A DNA stretch of 64,000 bases from Liolophura sinensis (taxonomy: Eukaryota; Mollusca; Polyplacophora; Chitonida; Chitonidae): contig NC_088301.1 of NCBI RefSeq assembly GCF_032854445.1, positions 49,843,116 through 49,907,115 of the forward strand, written 5' to 3'. Positions 47,801 through 59,775 of the stretch are shown here, piece by piece. The notes beneath the pieces are model-generated. The model was not told where the DNA came from. It was given only the letters and a program-made list of their open reading frames with translations, and searched no databases. The position numbers were made by a program, and so were the translations under genes. How positions within the stretch are numbered: the stretch's first letter is position 1; the number at the start of each line of letters is the position of its first letter.

Positions 47801-49722
47801 TTGGCGCGTCATAACAACTGGCCCTGACTGAACAATGATAATAAGATGTCCTATTTTTGTAACTTAAGGGAAAAGGGACTAAGTTATCATTGATGAAATG
47901 GATGCTGATTACGATATAAAAGTGCCAAATTACTAGAGCTGCAAATTTCTAATTGACTCCTTCAATCTAGACCGATATTATTTGTTTAGAATGTATCGAT
48001 TTATTCTTACATGTCTGACGTGTAAATGTACAAACACTTTAAATCAACAACGTCTGGCATTCGACTTGCGTCATGAATGCGTGCACATTTAAACTGCGTT
48101 ATTATATTTACTTGTAAACAGATTAAAAAACAGAATATATGGCTTGCGCCACTGTGAAACAATTCTGCAAAATTCTCTCGGCGAGTTTTACACGTAGTTT
48201 TGCACATAGATGGAAATCGCCTGCCTTGTTGGATCAAGGTAGTGTATCAGTTACATTCGGTATTAAAAACTGGTCCATTGAATTCATAATTTGGAACATT
48301 AACCGTAGATAAGATAATCGGAAATATAAACTTCTTTAAGGTGTGCACCCAAGCCTTCATCTTAACTCAATGTAAACTTAAAAAACCGATTTGGTTAAAA
48401 TGTAAAATTACTCTTTTACCAACTATGACGGAAAAACTTTAAAAAATAAATAATAGAAGGACACACTCAGAAATACATGGGTATTTACGTGTCGCTACGT
48501 GCTAACAGGAGCTTCTATTTTGTTTTCAGTTTCACTGTAGGGTTAAGGCCATTTTTGCCTGGTGTTAAAGTCATGTTGTCGAGAGAATAATAGCAATGGG
48601 AGTGCCAGAAACAAAAAGTCGACCTTCACTTAGAGCAAGACCGTTGACATTTACAGTTCACGGCGATTGCAACTCAGGTTTACAGGGGTGAACCGAACTG
48701 TTCGAGGTGCTCAAGGGAACTTTAAATTGGCCAACAAGGCCACACCATACCCACAAAAGCGATGACGTGTGCGACCACACGTGCTTTCCTTGCAAACATT
48801 CTTTGTTTTCCTCACTTTCAGAGAGTTTGTCAATTAAACAGGGATTGAGACGGACACACAATTTGTATCAAGAATATATCGATTTTAACTACACCCAAAA
48901 TAATCTCAAAATTACAAATCAAAGCTAACAGAGCTATTACAGAATATACAGTTCTCGTTTGCGCTTGTGTGAAAGTTCTGGTCATATAGTTTTATATTTG
49001 TGTAGAATGTATAACTGGTCTGAGGGGATTGAAATAATGATTGGCAGAAAAAGCCAGTATTATACCTTGAAAATAGTATAGGCCATAAATATCAAGTATT
49101 GGTCATGTATGTTCTTCAGTTAGGCAATACTGTAGATATATTACCCTTCAGTTCCATGTATGTTTTTGATCGACACCTGGAAGGCCTGGTGTAAAGGCAA
49201 ATAATTCAAATAATGAGAATAATAATTATAATAATGATGAGTGTTTGATGCTTACTTGAAATATGAAGCTCAAGCCGGAGAGTTTGGCTCCTCAGTCTTA
49301 TACATAAACATAGTATGTGCTTAAATATGAAATGCAACAAATACCGATTCTCCTTGTCTTTGCTTATTCTCATTGGCTTTGCTGAGAATGATGTTTTGAA
49401 CTTTGAAATGGTTATGACTTGTAAAGCCCCGAGTTTTCATCAAATCATAAATTGTTCATGCTAAATGTTGAACAGTAGGAGGTATTTACATACGCAAATC
49501 TGATATTATATTAGTTTTAGGCTAGAAAGATTTTATTGACACTCTTTTGAGTAGGCTCCGTACATAAAAATTTGATCTGTCCTCTTCCGAAAAACACTCA
49601 TGTGATATAATACTTGGGTTTATTTCAACCAAAGCTCTGACTACACAACAAAATGTAGTAACATGGTTTTCCAAAGTCTTTTCAAAAACAAAACTAAAAA
49701 AGAAAAACGTAAATGTACGTAC

Positions 49723-50467
49723 CTTTGTTGACAGTGAGATTTTCTGCTGCTTCGGTTACTGTTGGTTTCGGTGTGGTCGATTTCACTTCTATTCCGTTTT
49801 GTTCCACAGCTTTCCTCTCCTTCCAAACTATTTGGGGTGTTCTGGGCGTTGAGCGCTTCTTCCACGGAGGCTGAGTAGGTTCCACGGCCGTCGTGATCGG
49901 TGCCCACGGGTCTGAAGGCCCACGGATGAGACGATGGTCATATCCAGCTGTTGTCTTCCTGGTTCTCCAACCGTTGTCCGTCAGCTGACCGTGCCTAGGT
50001 TTCATAGTCGGTCTCGGTGTAACCTTTTTAGGTTTCCATGCAGGTTGGAACCAGCTTTGTGTTGTTTTCCGGGGTCTTGGCCACCAGGGGGCTGTTGTGG
50101 TGGTCGGTTGTGTCCACCAGGGCGATGTTGTGGGCATACGTCTTGGCCACCATGCAGATGTCGTTGCCATTTGCCAAGATATATAGTCATCATCCTCATC
50201 ATCGTACAGGGGCATGTTTTCAGCTTCTAGGTCTTCTTCGTCTAGATCGCAAGATGCCTTTCCAGGCCAGTCGCATATACTGACTTTTGCATTAAAATGT
50301 AACCCAGGAGGGCACTGGAATTCATATTCGTATCCATATGTGCATATAAGAAACGTGGATGGGTCGTCTTCTTTGCAGACGTAGATGTTCTCATAGCCAC
50401 CACAAGGCAATCGAGCAACAACCGTAGAAGTACTGACGAAAAATGCAACCAAAATAGATCGCATCAT
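49723..50467 (-). CDS. Gene B exon 1: signal peptide, CBM14 chitin-binding domain, acidic and Trp-repeat linker
   Basis: Encodes residues 1-248. The ATG at 50467 (with a second Met codon next to it) begins a signal peptide of about 18 residues. The peritrophin-A domain has cysteines at 22, 31, 42, 52, 65 and 73, spaced exactly as in gene A. The linker differs from gene A in an acidic patch (74-95) and then four consecutive 11-residue repeats (102-145), each starting T-T and carrying an aromatic pair (W-W three times, W-F once) exactly 11 residues apart. Three stretches are shared with gene A: QLTDNGW (161-167), PSDPWAPITT (184-193) and TPRTPQ (207-212). There is one N-glycosylation sequon, N-L-T at 243-245. 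The exon ends at a strong phase-1 donor. The protein should be secreted and bind chitin. Confidence 0.93.
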
Positions 50468-50552
50468 TGTCTTAGTGAAAGTTTAACAGCAGAGGTAACG
50501 TGTGTGCAGCTCTATAAGATTAACAGGCGCTCATTTGCAGCAACGGGTCGGA

Positions 50553-50571
50553 AAAATGTGCTAATGACCGC
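50553..50571 (-). promoter_or_regulatory. 5' flank block conserved between genes A and B
   Basis: In gene B the minus strand reads GCGGTCATT directly followed by AGCACATTTT, 86 bases upstream of the ATG. In gene A the same two blocks occur in the same order (22844-22852 and 22798-22807), separated by a 36-bp insert and 61 bases upstream of the ATG. This could be shared ancestry of the 5' untranslated region or a retained control element. Confidence 0.4.
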
Positions 50572-50622
50572 GCTGTGTGAAAAGCTTCTCACGAGTGACA
50601 TGGCACTGTCTAATGCCGTGCG

Positions 50623-50632
50623 CTTTAAAAAG
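50623..50632 (-). promoter_or_regulatory. Weak TATA-like candidate of gene B
   Basis: The minus strand reads TTTTTAAAGC followed by GCACGG, aligning loosely with the gene A TATA region (TATAAAAG followed by CACG). It lies about 155 bases upstream of the ATG. This is a weak match. Confidence 0.3.
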
Positions 50633-50639
50633 AGACGCC

Positions 50640-51326
50640 GTCTATGGAGTCTGCCCACACAATAAGGTGGGTGACTCCTTCTTCAAATAACACGACATGG
50701 CTCGATTCCGTCAATTTGTGTGAATGGTTGATTGACGGGGGAGAGGAAGGGTGGCTCGGAAGTGTGTATTTCAACCATTTAGGCTGTGCTTTCTCCAAAT
50801 TTTTTTACGAACACCAGAATGCAATATTGTTTACCAAAATATGTTTGTATAGCCGGGATGTTTATCTAACTAGTCACATGATTTATATTTGTCAGACTGA
50901 AGCATTAAGGATCTACCCTAGAAGCTTTTTAGGACAGGTTCTAGGCTCGTAATTTTCAAGCTTTTGGGCTTCAGTAAGAATTTTTAACCTCTGTACAAAT
51001 TAATGAGTGATAAGCAAACGTAAATGCAGCATTAATCTAAATTGACTCAGAGCTTCAATGAATCATTGAATGAATGTGACGTTATAACTGATCGTTTGTT
51101 GTGTCATTAATCTGATGTGTTAACTAAGAATGTAACTGGCAATACTTTGTTCTTAATTATAGAAACGGACCTGAAATTTTTGTGAGTGTAGTTTAGTTAT
51201 CAAATTGACAGTACATTTGCTTATAAGTTAAAAAGATTAATTCCTTAGATTTATAGTTTATATCGTGAAACAAATACAATCTTACCTTTATGCTAAAACA
51301 GCTTGAGGAACGGAGAAATTTCAGTT
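50640..51326. other. Upstream flank of gene B, no supported gene
   Basis: A plus-strand frame at 50644-50952 runs away from the gene B promoter, but its translation has no recognised motif. Confidence 0.35.
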
Positions 51327-51560
51327 CCCATATTCGTTATTCTTAGTCATGCTGCCAAAGAGGTAATTACAGCTACTTTTAAACTATTAAGTTTCAAATA
51401 TAAACTCATAGCCTTTCTCAGTCTGCTTTCTGCTTAAATTTCTGCCCATATTCGTTATTCTTAATGATGCTTCTAAAGAGGTAATTACAGTTACATTTAA
51501 ACTATAAAGTTTCAAATATAAACTCATAGCGTTTCTCAGCCTAATTTCTGCATAAAATTA
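51327..51560. repeat. Direct tandem duplication, ~118-bp unit
   Basis: Two copies start with cccatattcgttattctta at 51327 and 51445 and continue through gaggtaattacag, tttcaaatataaactcatag and tttctcag. They differ by scattered substitutions. Confidence 0.9.
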
Positions 51561-51725
51561 AATTCTGTGAAATTTCTACCATTTACACGAACAGAAAGAA
51601 ACTATAAATGAAAGCAAAATGACAAGAGGCCAGGTTTCACTTGTTAATGTGTGACCATTTTCCAAGTATCACAAGGTTGCTATTGCAGTGGTTTTACTTG
51701 CTGTGTTGTGGTCTTTTTGTTTTAT
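51561..51725 (+). repeat. Family R repeat copy
   Basis: Landmarks: tttacacgaacagaaagaaa, atgacaagaggccaggtttc, acttgttaatgtgtgaccat and gtggttttacttgctgtg. Confidence 0.75.
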
Positions 51726-54700
51726 ATGATAATCGCTGAATAGTGTCGTGTGTTTGCTATTTCCCGCGGAATTCCAAGGCTGTTTTACTCTCTATCATCT
51801 ATACATCGCTATCAATGAAGACCCCTGGGGTTTGGTTGTTTTAATAATATGGTGCACGCTTCCCGATTCTGATTTGCCTAGTTTTAGTTCAACAAAAGAT
51901 ATTCTGTTACGACCTGGATACACTTAACTCTGTTCAAACTTAACTGCTTTATGTAAACGTTGTCTTGGAATGGTCACAAAGGGTCCAATGAGTTCGGTTT
52001 AATTGGTTTAATTGTAGAGTGTTAACAACGGAACGGAACAAAAACGTTCCCAGACACGCACAGACAATGTTTGAAGACGGAGTTGTTTACAGTTAAATTA
52101 GAAATGTTTTCATGTTCCTTCAATCGTATTAACTCATGTAATAATATGAATAACGGGCGTATCGATTATTGATTACCTGTGTAAATGTGCCATTTGGGAC
52201 GACCCTCAAAGACAAGTTACATAACACAAACTTTTTTCCAATGTCTACCTGACCCTACCAGGTGCAAAAACACCTCACGGTCTTATGTCGTGTGTAAGTG
52301 TCACGTTTACAAAATCGAATTTTTAACTTCTCCTCTGTAATCCGTTATGTGCGCGTATAACTGCTTCGTGCATTGTGTTCTCTTGTTTGTCATACAAAAA
52401 ATGGATTTATTACAGAAAACTATTGCTGTGGATTAAATAAATGTTAACATCTATGCTGGCAGAATTTATGTTCGACAAAGTTGGATTAGATATGTTACAG
52501 CCTCAGCGAAATTTAAGTTACATAACAATAGATGATCAATGTTCAAGATTAAGCAGTATATCTTGTTGTCCGCATGAGACGAGACTCATTTAATGGTTTT
52601 AGTCTTCATTTCTTCTCTACGTTCATTAAACCTAGTTCATCGGTTCTCTCAAAAGCATAAATGCTTTTCTGGCATCTGAAGACAAACCGCGGATTTAATA
52701 TCCTGATAAAAGCCGTCCAAATAATATTAAAACAATTGCCTGGCTCACTTTGATTTCATTTGAATGTTATCGCAATGCTCAAACAACTTTCACTCAGGTA
52801 CGATGGTTGTCAATTTTATGGGCATAAGACTCATCAGTTCACGGTATAAATCATGGACCTGTCACAAAGCTTTCCCATATTTGACGTAGAAAGGCAACTG
52901 ACCTGACATAAAAAAAGCATTGCTAACGACGGCGTCGTCGACCTCTTACTATCACCAAGGACTCACAAATAGTGAGACTGGGGCAATCCACAAATTACCT
53001 GACCAAGGCTGGATTCACAAGGATTTAAAAATGTCTTTGTTTGATTTGGAATAAATACCTTAAAGAAATGTTTCTTAACATATATTTCTGAATAAATTTC
53101 AGTGTCCAAACTGGAAACTCTAGATTATGCAAGGCGGATCCGTGTAATTTTTACTTTTGACTTTACCCTGCATAACGGCCTGTACTTGAATCTGTTACAG
53201 CTCACCTAACTTTAATTGTTTTCCGGGAAAGAGATGAAATGCTAACCTTTCTAAGTTAATTGATATTGTTTTAATAAATATTACATGTATTGACTCAGAA
53301 AACATCTGTCAACAACGATTAAACACTCCGCACTAATTTTATTACTGGTTCAACGCTACAAGAACGCTCTCTCTCTTCTTGTGGATTGTAGTACATGCAC
53401 TTTCTGTGTAGGAGTTCAGTACTGTTGTAAGTGTTGGGACGCCATTGATTGTTAAGGTTTGACAGAAAACAAAACACGTTAATATATGGAAAGTATTGCA
53501 CAACAAGATCTCTCGTGATTCCATCGCTGTAAGTCAGCGTGGTTGAAATTAGCAGAACGTACATACAAACAGTTCACGTCGTAGGGCAGCATAGCACAAC
53601 CTGGATTAACAATCACTTCAAAATTATGTTTACTTAAATTGCCACAGAGCTTACACAACCTGCGTGGAACTGGTTCGCAATAGGCTGCATCACATATGAT
53701 GGGATTTTTTTCAACTGATGCATGGCTTCAAGGCGTTGTGAATTTTCACCTGTAAGACTAAGTGTCAGCGAAATCTTTTATGTAAACCGCATGACCCAAC
53801 AGAGCAGAAATGGAATGTGCAACAGTCATGAACGGTGCTTTCGGTTAGAACTACGGATTTAGAAATAAAGATCACAGGATATCTAGTAGTGTCTGAGTCT
53901 ATGTCAACGAACTCTTCAATGAATTTATTTTCCTTTACATTTTCAACAGATACTTCAATATTAAAGAATTACTTGTTGTATTAAAAAGATGTCAGCTTTG
54001 AGTTAAGACCAAAACGCACTACGGTTGAAATGTTATAGCAGGTAATTTAAAACATTTCTTAGTGCTTTATGATGACCTCATTCGGCTAAAGCGATGATGT
54101 TGCCACGATATTGTTTGCAATCTTGTAGCGATTACATAACACAAGAATGCTATCGTTTCTAACATGTCAAGGCCATCTAAACAATACTGAGCTACTGCGC
54201 TACCAAGTTACACAACATTATAGAGTAGAAAATTTAGGGTAAAGTCTCTTCAAGGTTAACTGACCGGAAATTCTTCTTTCCACGTATGTCTCCGAACTTG
54301 TGATCATTTAAATCAGATGTTTTCTGTAGGGACCGTTGGTATATTATATTCGGAGCTTTTAAAAGCAGATGTTGGTATAAAATAGACCCAAGATGACTCT
54401 CACGTTTGAAATGTGCTACATTATCCCAAAGCCTTAACCCCTTTTCAATTATGTGCAGGAATGCAAATTCCAAATTTATATCAAATGTAACAGCTATTTG
54501 CAAAGTTTATAATAATCCATGGACAATTTCAGACAGAGATAGCTTTAAAAAATTGTGGTCTATGTTTAAAAGTGAACATAAAATGTATTAACCCAGACAG
54601 AAGCAAATTAACCTACACAACAATGTGTAAACCTGAAAATATGTGCCCATTTGAAAACAAAAACATCGTTGAAGGTGCGTTTACAAACTGGTAATATTTT

Positions 54701-55829
54701 CCAGACTTATTTTGAAAGAGACAATGTTCTGAAAATAATTTACCTTTACAGAGCAAGTTTTATGTGTGTGTTAACCAAAACATGTCAAATTCAGGCGTTT
54801 GGCCGATCGCTGAAGCGAAGTTTGCCAGACGGAACTCAATCGACATGTCTACCCAATCACTGGTTGACCGCAAACGGAAAACTGGGTCATGACACAAGCA
54901 CATGTCACGTGTATGCATTGTAAGCATGTGTAGTTTTGGAATCAATATAAATAATTAGATTAGTTTATCTGATATGTTATAATTTATACTAAAAAAAAAC
55001 AGATTTTGCCATAAAATACACCTCCTGTCCGCGATCTCCCCGTCCATACAAAACTTAAATTGCCTGAATATATTTATTATTCACTACACTACAATGGCAT
55101 CACCAGCCAAACTGTCGTATATTAAAGAATTCTTGTAAAACACAAGTCGTGTACAAAACAGACAAATAGGCAAATGGTTATAAGTATCGAGGCGCAAATA
55201 TTGTACAAATTGTGTTCGTGGACTCAACATCATTCATCTCTAAATCATGACTTGAACGGTTCAAAACTGCCTCAATTTGCCATAAAATGAACATTGTGTC
55301 ATTTTCAGTTGGCATTGGCATCTATAACCATACCATAATTGTCTCATTATCACAAAAGAACATGCATTCATACTTTAAGTGTTTTAAATTATAAACATTA
55401 AAAATGTAGGAAAACATTAGTTTTGAACCGATTTGTTGCATCACATATGGGTCAAATACCCATCTTACCGCCCTACCTCCTCTTGAGAAAATTTATTAAA
55501 ACCTGTTGGAGAATATGTGATCACAATTCCCCATGTATCTCCCAGGCTTGAGCCCCTGTCCGATTAACTGAAAGTAATGAACGCAGCCCTATGCAAATTC
55601 CAATCGGGCATGTACTTACTGTCCCAAATATATCTGTGATATTTCCAGAATACACGTTAAAATCTTTTCATAACTCTTCATAATTCTTTTCTTCATAACT
55701 CGTATCCTTCACTCAAAAACCTTACTAAAAAGTAATAATTCTGAAAGTAATTAACATACCTCTTTATTTAGTGAAAAAAATTTTATTTTTCGTTTTTCAT
55801 GTTTCTATATGATCTAAAAGTTAAGAATT
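51726..55829. other. Intergenic, no supported gene
   Basis: AT-rich with short frames only. The 89-codon minus-strand frame at 54234-54503 is the longest with mixed composition, but no family was recognised. No copy of R, T or the SINE was seen. Confidence 0.4.
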
Positions 55830-56200
55830 TCACCGATCATGTGTGACTTTACCAACTTTCACACTGTCGTCCCTGCTGTTGTTTTATTCTCCGTGTTGTG
55901 GTCTAATTCTGCCCAAGCCAGCTAGGGATCTTCTAAGATACGATTTCTTAAGCAGTATATAAACAGAGTAAAACAGAGGTAAACTGACAAGAGGCTGAAT
56001 TTCACCACTCACGCGTGACCATTTGCCGATCAACACAGTGTCGTCGCTGCTCTGTTGTTACTCTCCTTTGTGATATATTTTGGGCTGTGTTACATGTGTA
56101 AAACCCTAAATGCTGTAAATTGACAAAGGCCGGATTTCACCGGTTACCTGTGTATCACACTGTCGACAATGACCTAACTTTACTCTTCATGCTGATGTAT
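55830..56200 (+). repeat. Compressed array of three partial family R units
   Basis: The end of the unit (cactgtcgtc...ctgctg...actctcc) recurs near 55861, 56037 and 56160, so the units here are shortened to about 120-180 bp. Between them stand gtaaactgacaagaggctga and ggccggatttcaccggttac. Confidence 0.7.
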
Positions 56201-56403
56201 TTGTATTTTATACTGTAGAATAGTTATTCATGTCAGTCATTCTTAAATCTGTATTTAAATCTGTAGTTAATTGGTAATGTATAGTCTTCTAATTAAAAAT
56301 AATTAGATGTTTAGCAAAAAATTTTGTTTAGTGTTAGATATGGGTCGAGTTATGAGCATCACCCATAAGTGTTCCTGCATTAATACTACACTGTTATTTC
56401 CTA

Positions 56404-56745
56404 ACAGGTGCATACAGTTAACAACCGTGTAAGGATGGTACACATTCCACACAGTTTTGTACACATTGCACGCAGTTTGGTACACATTACACAGAGTTTG
56501 GTACACATTACACACAGTTTACTGCAGCTAATTTCGTTGAAAATATTCAATGTGCCCATAATTCTGTATACCGTTAACAGCTGTGTAAGGATGGTACACA
56601 TCCCACACAGTTTGGTACACATTCCACACATTTTGGCACACATTCCACGCAGTTTGGTACACATTACACACAGTTTGGTACACATTAGACACAGTTTACT
56701 GCAGCTAATTTCGTTGAAAATATTCAATGTACCCATAAATCTCTT
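56404..56745. repeat. Hierarchical minisatellite: two ~175-bp units containing 20-bp subrepeats
   Basis: Two large units each run from a form of gttaacaaccgtgtaaggat, through four to six subrepeats of about 20 bp (variants of ttggtacacattacacacag), into tttactgcagctaatttcgt and gaaaatattcaatgt. Frames on both strands stay open across it because the subrepeat lacks stops in several frames, so those frames are not genes. Confidence 0.9.
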
Positions 56746-57339
56746 GAGCTTGGCAAAAACAAGTATTTATGACATTTATAAATATGATTTGCCCTTTAAC
56801 AGGTGTATTGACTATTTATGCCGGATTCTGTGTATGTTTTGATCGCCAACTTTTTTTTCAAGAGCACAGCAAAATAATTGTTAAAAATAAAACTTGTCTG
56901 GTTCATTTAGATGTATGTTCCATGTATGTTCACATAAAATGTTTAAAAATAAACTGTCGCTTACTTTGAACAAAGCTTTATTGAAATAAATAAACATTCC
57001 GCGTCAGACTTGTTTTATGTTATGAGTCAACTAGTAAATAGGATTTATGGACTTGGTTAAGTGTAAGAAACTCATCTACACTTCATTATGTAAGGTTGGT
57101 AAACTGCGAAAAATAACCACAGGACGCAGAGTAAATTCAGAGCATTGACGACAATGTGACAGATGGCAAATTGTCAAACGTAACTATTTAATTTCCAAAA
57201 CAACAAGAAAGTAAACAAAGAAAAAAATTACCACTGATTAAGGTAAAGACAAGGACTCAGTAAATTCAATGTTATGTGCAAGGAATGTTTTAGGTGTGTA
57301 TATTCAATTGGTATCAAAATTACAGAAAAATGGCTATCT
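56746..57339. other. Intergenic, no supported feature
   Basis: Nothing recognisable beyond short frames continuing out of the minisatellite. Confidence 0.4.
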
Positions 57340-58200
57340 TTCACTGTATTTGTACATTGTAATGAACAGTTTGAATAAAACCATACCTGAGATAAATTGA
57401 CAAGAGGCCTATTTCATCCGTTACCTGTCTATGCCTCAAAAACAGATACCTGTACTGAACTGTACAGATACAGTTCTATACCAGCCTTCAACCAATAAGG
57501 ACATTCCAGGTCATCAATCCCAAGGTCAGTTTCCAAAAGGCAACGTCAACACAAACAACCAAAGAAATAAGAAAGAATATAAAATACGAAACTAGGACGG
57601 AATCATGCAAGGAGAAGCAGCCAACAGTTTTCAGTGATGTGGGAAAGACACAAAATATGTTCTATGCGACTAAGTTAAATCAGTATTCAAATCGTGTACC
57701 ATGCTAGTATATAAGTTGTCGATAATAAAATATATTATATATATCGAAAGTAGTGATTTAATTTAACACGATGAATAGCCCCCGGTTAAGCGGAGTGCCA
57801 GAGAATCTGGACGCTCTGTCCATCTTTAATTAAAAGAGAATTGTACTCATTGTAAAACTTATGAAAGGCAGAGTGAAGGCGTTTCATGGAATAACCTTGA
57901 CACACCAGTGTTCGCAGTAATAACTTTGACATTGATAATGACATTGATTGAAATAGTGACATAATACACAGGCCATGTGTGTTATGTGACCATTTGCCAG
58001 CTATCACACTGTCGTCGCTACTCTGGTTTTTCTGTGTATGCTGTCCGTTTTAATTATACGTATATCCTGTAAATCTGCATTCAGTATCCAAAAATCTATA
58101 AGCTGTCATTAATCCAAAATAAATATCGGAGTTAAGCCTTGACTGAAAATTTCCATCTATCCAACGTGGCCACCTTGTTCAGCACAAGGTATTCCTCGTC
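57340..58200. mobile_element. Mosaic of family T (minus strand) and family R (plus strand) fragments
   Basis: 57350-57430 is a partial R unit. 57476-57960 is family T on the minus strand: tail sequence, then a coding remnant reading L-V-C-Q-G-Y, K-F-Y-N-E-Y-N-S-L and D-G-Q-S-V, the same protein tail as in the copy at 37721-38020. 57965-58100 is an R end-fragment (ctatcacactgtcgtcgcta). 58110-58200 returns to T (aaataaatatcgg, catctatccaacgtggccac). The order suggests insertion or recombination between the families. Confidence 0.7.
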
Positions 58201-58204
58201 CCCG

Positions 58205-58500
58205 TGCATTTGACTGTTTATTAAATGCGATAACATTACAGCATTTGAGTATTTCTATATCAGTGAAATCAGCTGCAATTAGCATCACTGCACCTTTGTT
58301 GCGCTGTTCTGCGTACACCATGCATGGTGGCAGGACGTGTCTAACTTGCCCCTTTTTAAGGATTTATATGAACAGTTAGAATAAAACCCTAACTCAGGTA
58401 AACTGACAAGAGACCGGATTACGTGTGACCGTTTGCCAGCTGTCGCCATTGCTCTGGTTTCCTTTCTTGTCTGTAGTTTTTTTTATGCTGCATTTCCGCA
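58205..58500 (+). repeat. Family R repeat copy, nearly complete
   Basis: Landmarks: ttgagtatttctatatcagt, gcaattagcatcactgcacc, ggatttatatgaacagttag, aataaaaccctaactcaggt, aactgacaagagaccggatt and ccattgctctggtttcc. Confidence 0.8.
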
Positions 58501-58564
58501 TAAACCAGGAGTCTGCTGGAGAACAAGACCTGGTTCCTTTGCATTCTTCTCATGTGAGTGCTTA

Positions 58565-58640
58565 TTAAATGTGATAGCAGCATTCTGAGTATTTCTAGAC
58601 CAGTGACATCTAATCAACTGCAAGTAATATCACGGTACAG
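58565..58640 (+). repeat. Family R 5'-part fragment
   Basis: Contains gagtatttctagaccagtg, acatctaatcaactgcaagt and aatatcac, the opening of the R unit only. An (AAT)n-like microsatellite follows at 58648-58692. Confidence 0.65.
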
Positions 58641-58647
58641 TCCATCC

Positions 58648-58692
58648 GGCAGATAATAATAATAATATAATAATATATAATAATAATATAGC
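58648..58692. repeat. AAT-rich microsatellite
   Basis: Irregular run of AAT and AT units. Confidence 0.8.
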
Positions 58693-59084
58693 TATCAGAT
58701 TTTAAGTTTCTACTGGATTTTCACGAAGACCATAGGAACATATTGCTTTAAAATTAACATCGATTCAGGACCTTATAGTGGATGATTGCTAGAGTTACAT
58801 ACTGGTCTGATACGTAGCATGTCTGGTCCCTGGTTTCCACTTCTTGATCATTGCTTTCTGACTTATATATGTTAATCATGTGCGCTGAGCTTTTTTAGCT
58901 TTGTTAATATGCCTCATCATGCTTTCATACATAGTACATCTGTATGCTGTTTGGGAGGGCAGTATTATGTAATACCACACCTTCCACTATATTGTAAACA
59001 TATCTAACCCAATTTTAATTCCATCGTGCACAGAAATTTTTGCTGTAAAATCAAACCATAATCTTTCATTGATAATAGTCTTTG
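58693..59084. other. Spacer, nothing recognised
   Basis: No gene, repeat or structured element was seen. Confidence 0.4.
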
Positions 59085-59375
59085 CATTGTTTTAATGTTA
59101 TTGTATGACAAATGTGACGACTGATAACACATCATTTTGAGCAGTTCTAGACCAGTGATGTCTAGTACATTGCAATTAACATCACTACACTTCTGTTTAA
59201 ACTAATTCTGTTTAAGCCATGGAGCTAGTTGGCGTGTAAATTGCTGCTATTCATGCAATTACATAAACAGTTAGAACAAAAACCGTGACTCAGGTAAACT
59301 CAGGTAAAGATGTCGTACTTCACTGGTCGTGGATGCTCTGGTTTTACTCTCTATGCTGTACGCCTTTAATTACAA
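59085..59375 (+). repeat. Family R repeat copy, nearly complete
   Basis: Landmarks: ttttaatgttattgtatgac, agttctagaccagtgatgtc, cattgcaattaacatcacta, ctgtttaagccatggagcta, ttgctgctattcatgcaatt and ctctatgctgtacgccttta. It is followed closely by family T. Confidence 0.85.
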
Positions 59376-59429
59376 TGACAAATATGACGCCGATTATTTA
59401 CCCCGTTTCCACCTTGGAGCATCCGCACA

Positions 59430-59775
59430 AGGAGCCGTATATTCGAGTTGAACAAGTTCGCCACGTTCGCGTACAAAGTTGCAATCAAAGCGCAAACGAG
59501 ATACATATTTTGTTAACGGCAACTTCCATCTAACTGCCAAAACAGTGACAGCTACACTCAAACCTTTCGTTTCACTGGTCTTTCATTCGCGTAAAATATT
59601 GTCTCTGTGTATCTACATCATCTTTCAAAACTGTTTACTATTTTTTTTTTGCATGAATTTGTCCTAATTTCTTACTTTTTATATATTTTAGTTCTGTTGT
59701 GATTGAATGTTGTTTCAAATGTGGTTTTGTGACTATTGACGTCCATATTGGTTGTCGATTCCAAGAGTTCTACAT
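59430..59775 (+). repeat. Family T repeat copy, diverged
   Basis: Starts with tgcaatcaaagcgcaaacga, also found in the copy at 38100, and ends with a decayed tail (tttcttactttttatatatt, ttagttctgttgtgattgaa, tgttgtttcaaatg). Confidence 0.65.

Larger units (their letters stand above)
46711..49722 (-). other. Gene B intron (3.0 kb, phase 1)
   Basis: The donor is aaag/GTACGT and the acceptor ttctgattttcag. Position and phase match the gene A intron. It contains two partial family R copies (47010-47180 and 47640-47800). No further exon is needed, because the frame joins directly to give 568 codons plus stop. Confidence 0.8.

Noticed and set aside
49934-50283. Several plus-strand frames across gene B exon 1
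   Set aside because: They are shadows of the minus-strand coding exon, produced by its Trp/Pro repeat codons.
56401-56842. Open frames on both strands with repeated C-T-K-L-C or V-H-I-P-H-S units
   Set aside because: They come from the 20-bp subrepeats lacking stop codons in several frames; both strands cannot be coding and there is no start or splice context.
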